A stretch of 64,000 nt of DNA, from the NCBI RefSeq assembly GCF_004379255.2, contig NC_056052.1, positions 8,115,708-8,179,707 of the forward strand, written 5' to 3'. The stretch comes from Salvia splendens. Lineage: Eukaryota; Streptophyta; Magnoliopsida; Lamiales; Lamiaceae. Under the pieces are notes generated by a model, which saw only the letters and a program-made list of their open reading frames with translations, searched no databases and had not been told where the DNA came from. How positions within the stretch are numbered: the stretch's first letter is position 1; each line of letters starts with the position of its first letter. Shown here in pieces: positions 1-10,953 of the stretch. The translations under genes and the position numbers were made by a program.

Positions 1-38
1 TAAGTTGTAGTTTGTTTCAGACTTCAAATTAATTAATA

Positions 39-615
39 CTTCCACCGTCCCATGATAAGCAAGACGCTTCTTTTTCGCAGTCGTTTTGGGAAAATAATTA
101 AAGTAAGAGAGAATAATGTAGAGAGGTTTCTCTACATTATTTTATACTCTATTTATCTCATTAAAAATGAAACGTTTTCTTTTTTGGATTGTCCCATTAG
201 AAATGAAACGTTTGCTAAAATGGAAATACCACAATTTCTACTTTTCCTTCCTCTTACTTTATTCTCTATTCATTAACTCACAAAACAACACTACATAAAA
301 TCTCGTGCCGAAAAGCAAACGTTTCATATTTAATGGGACGGAATTATTTTATATTCACTCTGTCCCATTAAAAATGAAACGTTTTTCTTTTTAGATTATC
401 CCATTAAAAATGAAATGTTTCCTAAATTGGAAATACCACCATATCTACTTTTCCCTCATCTTACTATATTTTCTCTTCATTAACTCACTAAATAACATTA
501 CATAAAATCTCGTGCCGAAAAATAAACGTTTCATATTTAATTGGACGGAGGGAGTATTATTTTTCCAAAACAAGTGTGAAAAAGAAACGACACACTTATC
601 TTGGGACGTAGGGAG
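39..615. repeat. Cluster of nested Stowaway-type MITEs
   Basis: An outer copy starts after TA at 37-38 with a decayed CTCCCTCCGTCCC-type end and closes near 615 with GACGTAGGGAG followed by TA. Two further copies sit inside it (about 147-345 and 354-554). Both contain the same internal words, such as ATGAAACGTTT near the left end and its complement near the right. The ends and TA targets are those of Stowaway elements, which are non-autonomous relatives of plant mariners. Confidence 0.7.
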
Positions 616-923
616 TATCTCTTTTTACTTCCAAGAGTTTGTCAACAAGATGTATATTTGAAGTATACGTTTTCCTATTATTCTTCTTGGAATGAATCTA
701 ACCGGCCGGATTTTGAATAATAAACTTTTTTCGAACAAGTCTTGGAGATATAATCAAACCACGCAGACACATGATTCAGTGCAATAGCAAAACTGACACC
801 ATACTAGTTACTATTAATTATCATTTTCCAAGATATTAGACATATTTGGTTTCAAAAAATCCACGCCTACTAATAAGTCAAAATAGTGATATATAAGTTA
901 CAATAAAAATTTAAGAAATACTA

Positions 924-1168
924 CCCCTGTCCTCCATTAAGAGTCATATTTTATCATTTTAGTCCGTCCCACAATAAGAGTCACATTTCACTTTTATCAT
1001 AAATGGTAAGTAGAGCACATTCCACTAACTTATTCCACTCACATTTTATTATAAAACTAATATATAAGTGAGATTCATGGTCCACTAACTTATTCAACCC
1101 ACTTTTCTTTACATTTATTAAAACTCGTGTCCACACAAAATGTGACTTCTATTATGGGACGGAGGCAG
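924..1168. repeat. Stowaway-type MITE
   Basis: The left end CCCCTGTCCTCCATTAAGAG and the right end ATGGGACGGAGGCAG are inverted copies flanked by TA at 922-923 and 1169-1170. There is no coding capacity. The flanking sequence (616-923) is AT-rich and shows nothing recognisable. Confidence 0.7.
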
Positions 1169-1224
1169 TAATGAATAACCAAGACTTCCTCTTTATATAG
1201 ATAGCAATGAATTCTTAGTTAATA

Positions 1225-1511
1225 CTCTTTTCCTTCCATTCAAAGTTAAAACTTTCCTGAGTTCCAAATATTCTTTATTTATACAGTTGTAAAAAAAAGA
1301 TCATATGTACAAATTAATAAATAATTATTTTTCCAATAAAAGTTACTCCACTTCCACTATCTTGTCTTATCTTGTCTCCTTAGAAGTGACATATTTTTTA
1401 AAATGAAAATAACATAGATTTTATTTTTTTCTCTCTCCACTAATTCACAAAATAACATTATATAATATCTCGTAGCAAAAAAAAAAATACTTCAAATTGG
1501 AACGAAGGGAG
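1225..1511. repeat. Decayed Stowaway-type MITE
   Basis: The left end CTCTTTTCCTTCCATTCAAA and the right end TTGGAACGAAGGGAG form a degraded terminal inverted repeat with TA on both sides. Sequence from 1512 to 1765 shows no gene; it is probably the 3' flank of the DUF538 gene, which is transcribed toward it. Confidence 0.55.
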
Positions 1512-1765
1512 TACATTCATGTTGCTTTATCTAGTTTCGAGTTGATGTCAACCTTTTTAATGTGGAAATGTCCATAGTTGGTTGTGCTGAGGGGCTAATT
1601 GAAAGTGGAAATGGTATTAAACAAGTGAAACCGTAGTTGGAGAAAATTGTTGCTCACATGCACCATCATTACACAAAATCTCTTTGGGTAACAAAAAAGT
1701 AAACCAAAAAATATTAGTACATTATTATTTCTCTAAACCAAAAAAAAAGCACAATACATGTAAGA

Positions 1766-2176
1766 TCACTGGACTGCAGCAAAGGCCTCGACAGGGAAGG
1801 TCTTGGTGATGCCCGCAAGGCTCTTGAAGTTGATCTTCCCCGTTGGCGGATCGACAAGGACGATCTCACTGACGGGCGGCCACAGCATGAGCTCCTTGGC
1901 CTTGACTCCCTTGAGCTTCTTGATCCGCTTCTTCCCTAAATAGCCCGTTACGCTCGTGTCGTAGCTCACTAGCTTGCTGATCACCTTGAAATTGTGCTCG
2001 ACCTTCTTCTTCTGCTGAATCCACATGTACCCTGTGGTCCTCACGAACCCGACCTCCACCACATCGGCCAATGGTAGAAGCCCGCATGGCAGCTCGAACT
2101 CCTCTAGGAGCGCCACGGCCATCTTCAGCCCTTCGTCGTGGCCTTGCTTCACGGATGCTCCTTCCCTCTCTGCCAT
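1766..2176 (-). CDS. DUF538 family protein
   Basis: The 136-residue product matches the plant DUF538 family, whose biochemical role is not established. Family landmarks seen in order are ELPCGLLPLADVVEVGF, the aromatic run TGYMWIQQKKK, a VSYDTSVTGY stretch, KLKGVKAKELMLW and a C-terminal TFPVEAF. The single exon covers the whole family domain. The start at 2176 (MAEREG) is preferred because it fits the family N-terminus and leaves a 5' leader of about 120 nt below a TATA box. An in-frame ATG at 2281 would add 35 unconserved residues. No signal peptide or membrane segment is seen with the chosen start. A Stowaway MITE lies just upstream of its promoter. Confidence 0.88.
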   Translation of the reverse strand: MAEREGASVKQGHDEGLKMAVALLEEFELPCGLLPLADVVEVGFVRTTGYMWIQQKKKVEHNFKVISKLVSYDTSVTGYLGKKRIKKLKGVKAKELMLWPPVSEIVLVDPPTGKINFKSLAGITKTFPVEAFAAVQ

Positions 2177-2323
2177 TGATGGATGAGGTTTAATTTGCTT
2201 GGTTGATGGGAGATTGTTTATAGTGATGAGGGTTAGGTAAGGAACAAATTGTTTGTGGGAGAAAACAAGATTGTGAAACATTTTTAATTATTGATTCTTG
2301 TAGGCCTTGCTTTGAGTTGTTGG

Positions 2324-2331
2324 TTTAAATA
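2324..2331 (-). promoter_or_regulatory. TATA box of the DUF538 gene
   Basis: On the minus strand the motif is TATTTAAA, about 148 nt upstream of the chosen ATG. It is followed by a leader with no ATG until 2281. Confidence 0.6.
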
Positions 2332-2502
2332 GGGTGGGTTTTGACGATGCCTGCTTATTTGGAATGAGGCATTTTGTTGAAACAATAGAAACAGTGGCCA
2401 CAAACAACTTTCCTCTTCATTCTATTGAAATAAAGGTAGAATGAAGTAGATATAGTATAGGAATGGAAGAGGAAGAGGAATGACAAAAATGTAAATTGAT
2501 TA

Positions 2503-2755
2503 CTCCCTCCCTCCGTTCCTAATAATTTGACACCATTTGACCCGATACAAATTTTAAGAAATGTATTAGAAAGTGAGTTGAAAAAGTTAGTGGCATGTGG
2601 GTCCTACTTTTATATATTAGTTTTGTAATAAAATGTGAGTAGAAATGAGTTAGTAGAATGTGTGGTCCACTAAACAAATGGTAAAAATGAAAGGTGACAA
2701 AATTTAAGGACGGGTGCAAAAGGAAATAAGTGACAAATTTTTAGGGACGGGAGAG
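2503..2755. repeat. Stowaway-type MITE near the DUF538 promoter
   Basis: The left end CTCCCTCCCTCCGTTCC and right end AGGGACGGGAGAG are inverted, with TA duplications at 2501-2502 and 2756-2757. The element starts about 170 bp beyond the TATA box of the DUF538 gene. Its interior is close to that of the copy at 33647-33898 (shared words GTGGGTCCTACTTTTATATA). Confidence 0.8.
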
Positions 2756-3118
2756 TACTATGTTTTGTAGAATACAAATTAAATAGAATGGAATTTTCTT
2801 TCCATATTTCGTTTTATTTTATTCCTGTATTTGGTATCTAAAATTAAAGTTTAGAAATTGAATAGGTATTTTTTTTCCAACAATAAATGTCACATTTTAT
2901 TTAACTCAGAATTTAAAAAATTGTTTAAGTATATAAATTAGAGACATAATTACCTGTGATGAATTTTTCTAAAAAACTTGCTAAAATGCTTTTTAATCGC
3001 ATGTAGTATACATAGACACATAAACTAACATTTTTAATTAAATAAATATAATTATTAAATTATTAGTTAAACCTTGGGACTTTGTCCATATAAAATTTAA
3101 ATATAAATAAGCCTCTGT

Positions 3119-3398
3119 AGGGATGCGTTAAAATGCTAACTCTTCTTAAATTGTTAACTCATCAACGTAGTGTATTAAAAATGTCAACACGGCCACATTA
3201 AAATGTCAACACATATTTGTATTGACATTTTAATAAACTGTGTTGACATTTAAATATCAATGTCAACATAATGTATTAAAATATCAACTTAACTTTATAT
3301 TAACATTTCAGTATCATCATGTTGACATTTTTAATACATTGTATTGAAGAGTTAGCAAGTTAGCAACTTAAGAAAAGTTAGCAACGGATCACACCCCA
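3119..3398. repeat. Inverted-repeat MITE with TGTTGACATTT motifs
   Basis: The left arm GCTAACTCTTCTTAAATTG is matched in reverse by the right arm near 3350-3398. Between the arms the word TGTTGACATTT or its complement recurs several times. A similar element lies at 26323-27170. No coding capacity. The rest of 2756-3955 is AT-rich and holds no other recognised feature, except that 3425-3600 may be a decayed relative of this repeat. Confidence 0.55.
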
Positions 3399-4015
3399 GC
3401 CTTTTTATATATACGGAGTAGGATTATGATCAAATGCTAAATAATTATGAATCCAGAACTACGAACTTCTACATAGTGTATTAATATTATCAATACAAAG
3501 ACATAACTTTATAAATATAACATGTAAATTTTAATATACACAAAGACATCATAAGTATATCAACAGTGTGTTAAAAATTTTAACATGTTGAGATTTTGGA
3601 TTGAAAATTAGTTAGCATATTAAAGCGATCAATATGAAGTATTCACATCATCGTGCTATGCGGAGCCATCCAACGGTCCAAAAAGTCTAATTAACAAAAT
3701 GTTGTAGAATAAAATTCTATAAATCATGTGACCAAGAAATTGAAATATACAAGCCGGCCCCAAATAATTGTGTTCTATGAAAATACTATAGATATAATCC
3801 GAAAATATTGCCTCAAAGTTTAGTATATGTCATGCTCGTGGTCAATATCCATTTCCAAAAACAAAATTAACAAGCGATCTAAATGTGTGGGAGAGAGCTA
3901 ATATTGGCACAAATAAAACATTTTCTACCTCAAGAAAATAACTACCAAGCTATGTATGTATGCAAACACCGAAACTCAATCAATCCCTTCATTGAGAAGA
4001 AAATCACACCCTAAA

Positions 4016-7000
4016 ATGGCAAGTTCTTTAAAAATCGCAGTTCTGTTGGCCGGCGCCCTACTTGTATCGCTGGCTGACGTCGCCGAAGCCCAAGACGCGC
4101 AGTTCGTGGTTGAGGGCGAGGTCTATTGTGAAGTTTGCCGCATCAATTTCATCAACAAGCTTAGTGTACCTATGGCAGGTACATTACATCTTCTCTTGTC
4201 ATGTTTTTCATAAAAGTTACTATTTAAAATAAGTGCTTGTTGTATTAATTTCTTATTCCTTGAATGAAAATTATTTCCTTAACTTAAGGACGTTTTATGA
4301 TACGGACATCTTTTCCACATCATCTAAATTTTTCCATGAATCTATAATATAGTTTGTATTACCATAAGTTGTTAGGATTATATTTTATTTCGTTTGTCCA
4401 TATTTGATTTAGTTCCATTAGTTTAGGAGTTCTTTTTGTACCACACTGTTAAGGGTAGCCTTCCTTATCGTTCGAATTCCACATAATCAAGAAACTGAAG
4501 CCGTGGTCGTCGAGCGCCCAAGAGGTTTGATTACTTCCAGCAGAGGGGGTGCTGGGCGCGAGAGAGGTTCTCGTCAGCAGCGATAGAGAATCAGAGTTTT
4601 GTGATTCAAGCCAAGTTGGGCGAAATACTGATTTCATTAATTGGTTGAATGCCTAACAAGATAACAATCGATCATATTTATAACAATAGAACTACTACCC
4701 TAACTTAATGAATAAGAAACAAATATAAGAAAAGATATGCAAATCCCTAATATATCTAAACTAAAGGAAGGTTCGTATCAACTCCCCCACGGTTAAAATC
4801 CACCTTGTCCTCAAGGTGGAAACCACGAACCAATGATGAGAGTTGAAAGCAAAAGCTTTGGCGAGGCGTCTCCTCCTGGATCAAACGCATACCGAACAAC
4901 TGAACTTCTCCCTTCCTCACCTCCACCAAAAATTAACAAAAGCGGACGAATGTGGTCGTCAAAAGGTGAACGTCTCCATTTGCACACTTCTGCATCTGGA
5001 ACGTGTAAATATAGTTGGAGAAGTCCCAAGTTTTCCTCGCAATTAAATTCCTGATCCTTCGCTTTACCGCTTGTGATCTTCTTTGGTCCAAAGAAAGAAT
5101 AGGCTCCCAACATCCTCTCCTGTCTCAAGGAAGAATAGGGTCCCAACGTGCCACACACTTCTGCCACATAAACAAAAATTTTCCCTATATATTCTTGCAT
5201 CACAGGATTGCAAATTCTCAAGCAGACACCGCCCTCATCATACGCATTTTCTTTAAGCAAAAACCTGAAATCCCCTTCGATATGCAAGAACGCAACAGCA
5301 GGCAGTGGCGTTGGTGATATGATGTTAGTCTCATCAGAGCTGCACGGAAGATATATATCCTCCAAAGATGAAACTCGGGGGCCTTCGGGGCTCGCATCTC
5401 TATCCTCCTCTACTCCGTGCTTATCACAAAGCAAGGCAATCGACTGATTCGTTACACCAACCACATCTAAATTAGATGCACCATGATCACCCACTTCGTC
5501 CACCTCTATTTCTAATCTAGAGTCCATTAAAAATGACCTTCCCAGATTGTCACTATGCTCCTCCACCATCTCATTCTCAGAAGAATAATTGAAATCTTTA
5601 GCATTATCAAATGAATATTCCATATGAGCATCCAAACTCGGTAAATCAAACATTTCTTCTTCTTGTTCCCTCATTTCATTCATAATCGAAGCATACTTCG
5701 ACGAATGTGTATGTGAGAACTCGTTATCACTAACTAGTGAATCTGTCCCACTCTGACTCCCAAACGAACGAAGACCAGGAGTAGTTTTCTTCTTCATCAC
5801 TGGACTTGACATTGAGCACTCAATATACCTATTATGAGAGAGAGACGACCTTCTCCCCCAACATAGATTATCACTTTCAAATCTCTCAAAAGATATGTCA
5901 TCTGCCAGGTATCCCTGCTGCGTGCGCAATCCCGACATGTCCCAACAGGTAGGCGGGTACGGGGTCTGATTAGTCACACGCGCGGGCTGACTGTATAGGT
6001 TCCGCGGCGGGAGGATCAAGCGCAGTGGCTGAACGGTGGTGTGGCGGGGCTGGTGGTAGGCGGACTGGCCTCGCGGCGCTCGCACTTCCTCCTGATGATG
6101 AGGTCGGTCCCAGCACATCTCCGGGTGTCGGGGCCGGTGATCAAAGGCCGGGTATCCGCGGTCCTGCTGCTGCGTCGGTGGGTCCCAACAAGTCGGGCGG
6201 TGCGGCTGCGTTGCGTGAATCGGGTGGCGATCGAACCCTAATTAGATTCGTCGATCTCCGCAACAAAATATGTGGCTTCTCTCGGCGTAGCCGCTGCGAG
6301 GTCGAGCCAGCGCATCCTGCGCGCGATTGCGGTACCCGATGGGCGGGTATCCCTTCCGTGGGTGACAATCAGGTGAATCCAAGCGGTGTGAGACGTAGGG
6401 TGGTTTTGGCTCAGGGATGCGCGGCGCCTCCATATTGTCGACCCGCCTATCCGTCGAATCCAGCCTGAACTCCAATTTGTCGAACCGGGCCATGATCTTC
6501 TCTAGTCCGACGGAGGAAATCTCACTCATCCCCGGAAAGTTGCACGGCGGATTGCTGATTAGAACCCTCCGTCCAACTCCGGTGTAATTGCGTGACTTGA
6601 TGACGTTGAATGGTGGCAGTGAAGCACGACAGTGATCGGTGGTACTTTATTTTTGGTGAAGAAGGTATCTTCTTCTTTTTTTTATTGATAGAATATGGAG
6701 GGTGAGATGCGGTGGTGATGGTGGTGCTGCGGAGGGTGTGTGGAATGATTCCGTCGGGCAGCGGTGTGGCTAGTTGCTGTGCGCGGGTGGATTCCCGTCA
6801 GGCAGCGACGTAGCTATGGTTCGATCGGTGTTGTGGAGGGTGAGCTCACGATGAAAGCACCAGTTGTTAAGGGTAGCCTTCCTTAACGTTCGAATTTCAC
6901 ACAATCAATAAACCGAAGCCGTGGTCGTCGAGCGCCCAAGAGGTTTGGGTCGGCGATTACTTCCGGCAGAGGGGGTGCTGGGCGCGAGAGAGGTTCTCGT

Positions 7001-7860
7001 CAGCAGCGATAGAGAATCAGAGTTTTGTGATTCAAGCCAAGTTTGGCGAAGATTTCATTAATTGGTTGAATGTCTAACAAGATAACAATCGATCATATTT
7101 ATAACAATATAACTATTACCCTAACTTAATGAACAAGAAACAAATATACGAAAAGATATGCAAATCCCTAATATATCTAAACTAAAGGAAGGTTCGTATC
7201 ACACATATTGTAATATATCTGTGGAGTGTTTAATTATAATGAAGAATGAAGAATGAAGAATTAAATAAATTTATCGTCCGCCGTTCTCTTCTCTCCCAGT
7301 AATCTTTTCATTTTATTATTATTTCTTTTCAAGTTATTTCCCAATACATATTAATCTATTGGTGCTTTATAACTTTGCTTTGCGCTCTCAATTTTGGTTA
7401 TTTTTTAATTATATCGTTATAAGACAAGTTTGTTGTATTGAATATATTAGTGCTTTTAAAATCACCAAAATAATGTTGTTTTATTTTAACTGACCATATA
7501 CCGCGCGCCCATGCAGGTGCGACCGTGCGCCTAGAGTGCCGAGGTGAAGAAGTCACAAACATAACATACAAACTTGAGGGCACGACCGACTCAGCCGGGC
7601 ACTACCAGCTAAATGTGGTCGGAGACCATGGCACAGAGGAGTGCGGTGTGACACTAGTGAAGAGCAGTCAACCCGACTGTGACATCCTGCCTGACGAAGG
7701 CTGGGCCATCGAGCCAACATCAAAGATCACGCTGACCAAAAATAGTGGCTTCCATGACAAAGTGCGACATGCGAACCCACTAGGGTTCACCAAGAAGGAG
7801 CGGGACGCTGGCTGCGCCGCGCTCTTCAAAGAGCTCGAGATCAACCCGGATGAAAAATGA
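4016..7860 (+). CDS. Ole e 1-like secreted protein (two exons, 4016-4178 and 7517-7860)
   Basis: Joining exon 1 (163 nt) to exon 2 (344 nt) gives a 168-residue protein of the pollen Ole e 1-like family, secreted glycoproteins often made in pollen or other reproductive tissue. Residues 1-25 form a signal peptide ending in DVAEA. Six cysteines (38, 41, 62, 97, 109, 154) match the family's three-disulfide pattern, and CEVCRINFI, DEGWAIEP and NPLGFTKKE are family landmarks. Asn69-Ile-Thr is a glycosylation sequon. The donor is CAG|GTACAT, the acceptor ATGCAG|GTGC, and the joint falls inside a Gly codon so the frame is kept. The 3338-nt intron contains a complete LTR element (4447-7201); without it the intron would be about 580 nt. 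The ATG at 4016 is chosen over 3956 because it begins the signal peptide. Confidence 0.9.
4447..4780 (-). repeat. 3' LTR of the intronic element
   Basis: 334 bp, starting TG and ending CA. It differs from the partner at 6865-7201 by roughly a dozen substitutions and two small indels by eye, so the insertion is not very recent. On the minus strand a TTATAAATA box is present. Confidence 0.85.
4811..6529 (-). pseudogene. Gag-like/unknown acidic ORF of the intronic LTR element, one in-frame stop
   Basis: A single minus-strand frame runs from ATG at 6529 to a stop at 4811, broken only by TAA at 6242-6244 (571 residues besides the stop). The first 35 residues (SSVGLEKIMARFDKLEFRL) look like the coiled N-terminus of a retrotransposon gag. 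Next is a Pro/Arg/His/Gln-rich part with three repeats of the type CWDPPTQQ, CWDRPHHQ and CWDMSGLRTQQ. The last 330 residues are acidic with several Cys, ending in FGGGEEGRSSVVRYAFDPGG. I see no zinc knuckle and do not recognise the acidic part. It could be a captured host fragment or a fast-evolving gag. Known function: none. Confidence 0.6.
6865..7201 (-). repeat. 5' LTR of the intronic element
   Basis: 337 bp, partner of 4447-4780. It carries an extra GGTCGGC-type stretch lacking in the other copy. On the minus strand the primer-binding-like sequence follows immediately below 6865. Confidence 0.85.
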
Positions 7861-8011
7861 GTGTTTGATTGCTTAAATATTTTGCTTTATTTATTTGATT
7901 TTAGAAATAGGTTTCTAATTATTTGAAGTATGATTCAATAGATTGAGCAAGATATTTGTGTAGAATGGTGTATGTACTTGTTTAAATCGCTCTCTTGCTT
8001 CCTTGGGAGAT

Positions 8012-8017
8012 AATAAA
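8012..8017 (+). terminator. Polyadenylation signal of the Ole e 1-like gene
   Basis: AATAAA about 150 nt after the stop codon, in AT-rich 3' sequence. Placement is typical but unproven. Confidence 0.4.
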
Positions 8018-8080
8018 AAGTCTAATGAATCCGGGATGATATATATGTGGTTGATGGATGGATTTAAAGATTTATTGTTA

Positions 8081-8671
8081 GGGCATCCACAATGGTGTCC
8101 TATCTCCGGAGTCTATCTCAATTTTTTCCTCTCCCTGCAATGAGAGCTCGTCCCAGAGCCTATCTCAGAACCCATCTCATTTCCACATCAACACTATTTT
8201 ATTTTATTTTTAATATCAATGTCTAAATAATTTAATTAAGTTAAAATACATAATAAATTAATTCCTTGATGTATTACAATATTTGAAAAAAGAATACAAC
8301 GAGAAGAAAATTTCAATAAAATTACAATAAAATGATTAGGTTGTTCTCGCCGGAGTTGGAATCGAAATCCGAATCAGAAGAGGAATTGAAAGACATTTCT
8401 AGTGAGAGAAAAATGTGAGTGTGTAAAATGAATGGGATTGCGATGTATTTATAATAGGGGAAGAAATTTAATAAATTAAACAAAAAATGAAATCGGCCCC
8501 AGCGCCGGGCAATGGGAGCTGATGGCAGGGCCGATGCAAAGCCTATCGCATATCGGCTGAGGCGATGGGGAGTAGCCATCGGCTCCCTCTCCACAATGGG
8601 AGCCGGGGGGAGGGGGGGGGGGGGGGGGTTGATCGCTCGGCCCTTGTAATATGCCCCCATTGTGTGTGCTC
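8081..8671. mobile_element. PIF/Harbinger-type MITE (Tourist-like)
   Basis: The left end GGGCATCCACAATGG and right end CCATTGTGTGTGCTC are inverted copies, flanked by TTA at 8078-8080 and 8672-8674. The ends closely match the full Harbinger element at 12464-14372. The 590-bp body has no intact transposase; an apparent minus-strand ORF there is just subterminal GC-rich sequence. It holds a run of 17 G at 8612-8628. Confidence 0.8.
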
Positions 8672-8674
8672 TTA

Positions 8675-10041
8675 GACTATTATAAAGTTACAAGTTACAT
8701 GATGCGCAATGTAGTACTATAAACTATTGTTTACGATGAAAGACGTGTAATAGTGCACAGGGGCAGCGCAGTTGGTTCTGGAGGGCAGAGTTGCAAGAAT
8801 GAAAGACGTGTAATGTAATGTACGTGCATCCTCAAAATGCAGAGATCTAGATGGGTCAAGGCACAAAGGTGCACCGAGATAGGTTTGAAGTTAGGCATGA
8901 AATGATCACTGTTAGAGACATGTTGGATCAGGAAGAGAGGCTGGACCGATCAAGAGGAGAGACCACAAGTGAGGTTCGGTGAAACAATAGGGTGAGACAC
9001 AACCCTCATTGGCAGGCCAATTATAAAGTTCAATTAGTTCATAGTTTAACAATTTATTGAGTCGAGCATATCTATAATAGTTCATAGTTTTAAATAATTA
9101 TGTGTTATGATAATTTATTGAGTCGAGCATATCTATAAGAAGCTTTGTTCTGAGTTTTTTTAATGGTTTTTTCCAAGGTTATATTAAAAGTCAAACCACA
9201 TAGGGTCTATGTATAACTTTAAATATTGGTAAAGCCATTAATTAATTCTATTCAAATAAAATGATCACAAACTACTCTATCTTTCTGCCGGTACATCTTG
9301 CCTCCCCTTCCCCCTCTCATCTATCTCTTACCCTTGTTTCCTTATCATCTTCTCTACTTCATTGTATTCTCTGAGTTAGAAGACACTTGAAGCCTTCATG
9401 TTTCGATATTAATCATATCAATGTTGTTGGCAAGTGAAATAAAAATAACTATAACTATAACCATTTCCACATTATTGTAAAGAAATTAAGAACTATAATT
9501 ATTATACAAGTCTAATGTGTCACTCCTCCTATTACTAAATAATTTATTTAGGATGAAACCCACGAATTTTAACAAATGTGTTTGATATCAATAGTACCCC
9601 ATGAATCTTCGTGTTTGCTAGTTCTTGTTATTTTATGTACTTTGGAATTCCTTTCTCTGTTTTTCATTAAATCCTTTTTTACTTGTTTAGTGTAATTCCA
9701 CTCAAGTAGTTGCGATGGATCAACTCCCACCCATATCCAACATTGATTAACTGAACTATTGGAGCAACCCAAATCTTTGGGAACAAACCAACATATTATC
9801 ACATGCTATTAATATTCCCAAAATTCTTTTATTCCATAGGTGGATATCAAAGTAGCTTTACTTCATATTCTTAATGGCACATCTAGGTGTCTTCTAATTA
9901 TCTTAAATATTAAACAATTTATTATTGTTCGTAAAATATTAATCTACTCATATTTTGTTTATAACATGCCATAACCATTAGGATCAACAAACTTAAAGCA
10001 AATTTCCCTATTAAAAATTGAATAAAAATGTATAATATTTA
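8675..10041. other. Intergenic AT-rich region without a recognised gene
   Basis: No coding region is supported. Visible items are a direct duplication of about 50 bp (9036-9081 and 9081-9140, both holding TTATTGAGTCGAGCATATCT) and a repeated word GAATGAAAGACGTGTAAT around 8735 and 8797. Confidence 0.5.
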
Positions 10042-10190
10042 TGTACTCCCTCCGTCCCCCAATAGTGAAGTCATTTCACAATTTTGGTATGGTTCATAAT
10101 AGTGAGTCATTTCCTTTTCTACTAAAAATCAACAAATTTCTTCTTTTGTACTTTAATTTCTTTACTTTATCAAAGAAATTAAGAACAGAA
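10042..10190. repeat. Truncated Stowaway-type MITE
   Basis: It begins TACTCCCTCCGTCCCCCAAT and contains AGTGAAGTCATTTC, also seen inverted near 49540-49560. The right terminus is decayed (GAAGGGGTATA), so the end is approximate. Confidence 0.5.
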
Positions 10191-10498
10191 GGGGTATAAT
10201 ATAAAATCATATCGCTATTCGTACAGTGTATTGATGAAGCATAAATAAGTCTTATGTAAACCTATTGGAATTTGATTCTTCTTCTAGAATTCCTTTTACT
10301 GTGGGATCTGATCCTACTTTCTGGCGTAAAATCTGTGTGGGGGAAGCTCTATCAATTCGAAAAATCACTACATTAGCTTTAATTATAATTAATTAATGAG
10401 TATCAGAGACTTTTCAAAGATATCTTAGTTTGAATTAACAAATATAACGCACAAATCCCTACACAACATTTAGTAGCGATGTTGCATCACAAGTAAAT

Positions 10499-10953
10499 GT
10501 TAGGGCTCATAAATCGTACATGTTGATTCGTTATCGAGTCAACTCGATATCAATCCAATCTAATAAGGTCAAATCCTAGTTAAATATAAAACTATCGGGT
10601 TCTCATTTGGTCCAACCCATTAACTTTGTGTCTGTTCATGTTTAGTTTTTGAGTCATGTTAAAAATTGTTGGTCCTACTGTAACATTCTTTGTTGTGGTA
10701 CAATTTAATTTGACGCAACACGATAACGAATCTAAACAATCAAATCAAGCAATAATAGTAGTAATATTAATAATAAAAATTTCAAAATTTATAATTTTAT
10801 TTCTTAACGAATAATTCGAACCTGACTCCATCCAATCTAAATCATCGGGTTTTTATTATGTCATCCCGATAAGGATCTAAACCCAATATATAAAGCTTAA
10901 CCTAAACCCATTAACTTCGTGCGTGTCATGTAAAAAAATTATCAGCCCTAACA
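10499..10953. repeat. Inverted-repeat element with TGTTAGGGCTCAT ends
   Basis: The left end TGTTAGGGCTCAT is matched by the inverted right end ATCAGCCCTAACA. The interior has repeated words such as ACCCATTAACTT. No clear target duplication and no ORF. Probably a hAT-like MITE; a related fragment lies around 25740-26030. Sequence from 10954 to 11763 shows no gene and is the 3' flank of the Dof gene. Confidence 0.45.

Larger units (their letters stand above)
4447..7201 (-). mobile_element. Non-autonomous LTR retrotransposon in the Ole e 1-like intron
   Basis: Two direct repeats of about 335 bp (4447-4780 and 6865-7201) begin TGTTAAGGG and end TTCGTATCA. Orientation is minus: next to the right LTR the minus strand reads CTGGTGCTTTCATCGTGAGC, a primer-binding-type start. 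Next to the left LTR it reads AACCGTGGGGGAGT, a polypurine tract. Flanks are CACAC (4442-4446) and CACAT (7202-7206), a likely 5-bp target duplication with one change. The 2.08-kb interior encodes one gag-like frame and no protease, reverse transcriptase, RNase H or integrase. The 3' leader words resemble those of plant Ty3/gypsy elements, so it is probably a gypsy derivative mobilised in trans. Confidence 0.85.

Noticed and set aside
2177..2281. N-terminal extension of the DUF538 protein to the ATG at 2281
   Set aside because: The added 35 residues match no family member that I know and would start very close to the expected transcription start. MAEREG at 2176 is the family-like start.
6025..6468. 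Plus-strand frame of 147 codons in the Ole e 1 intron
   Set aside because: It is antisense to the gag-like frame of the LTR element, in its GC-rich Pro/Arg part, with no protein features.
8322..8660. Minus-strand frame with a Pro-rich stretch
   Set aside because: The Pro run is the translated G-run of a Harbinger-type MITE; no domain is present.
8758..8800. Possible SINE start (GGCAGCGCAGTTGGTT resembles an A box)
   Set aside because: No B box at the right spacing and no A-tail or target duplication was found.
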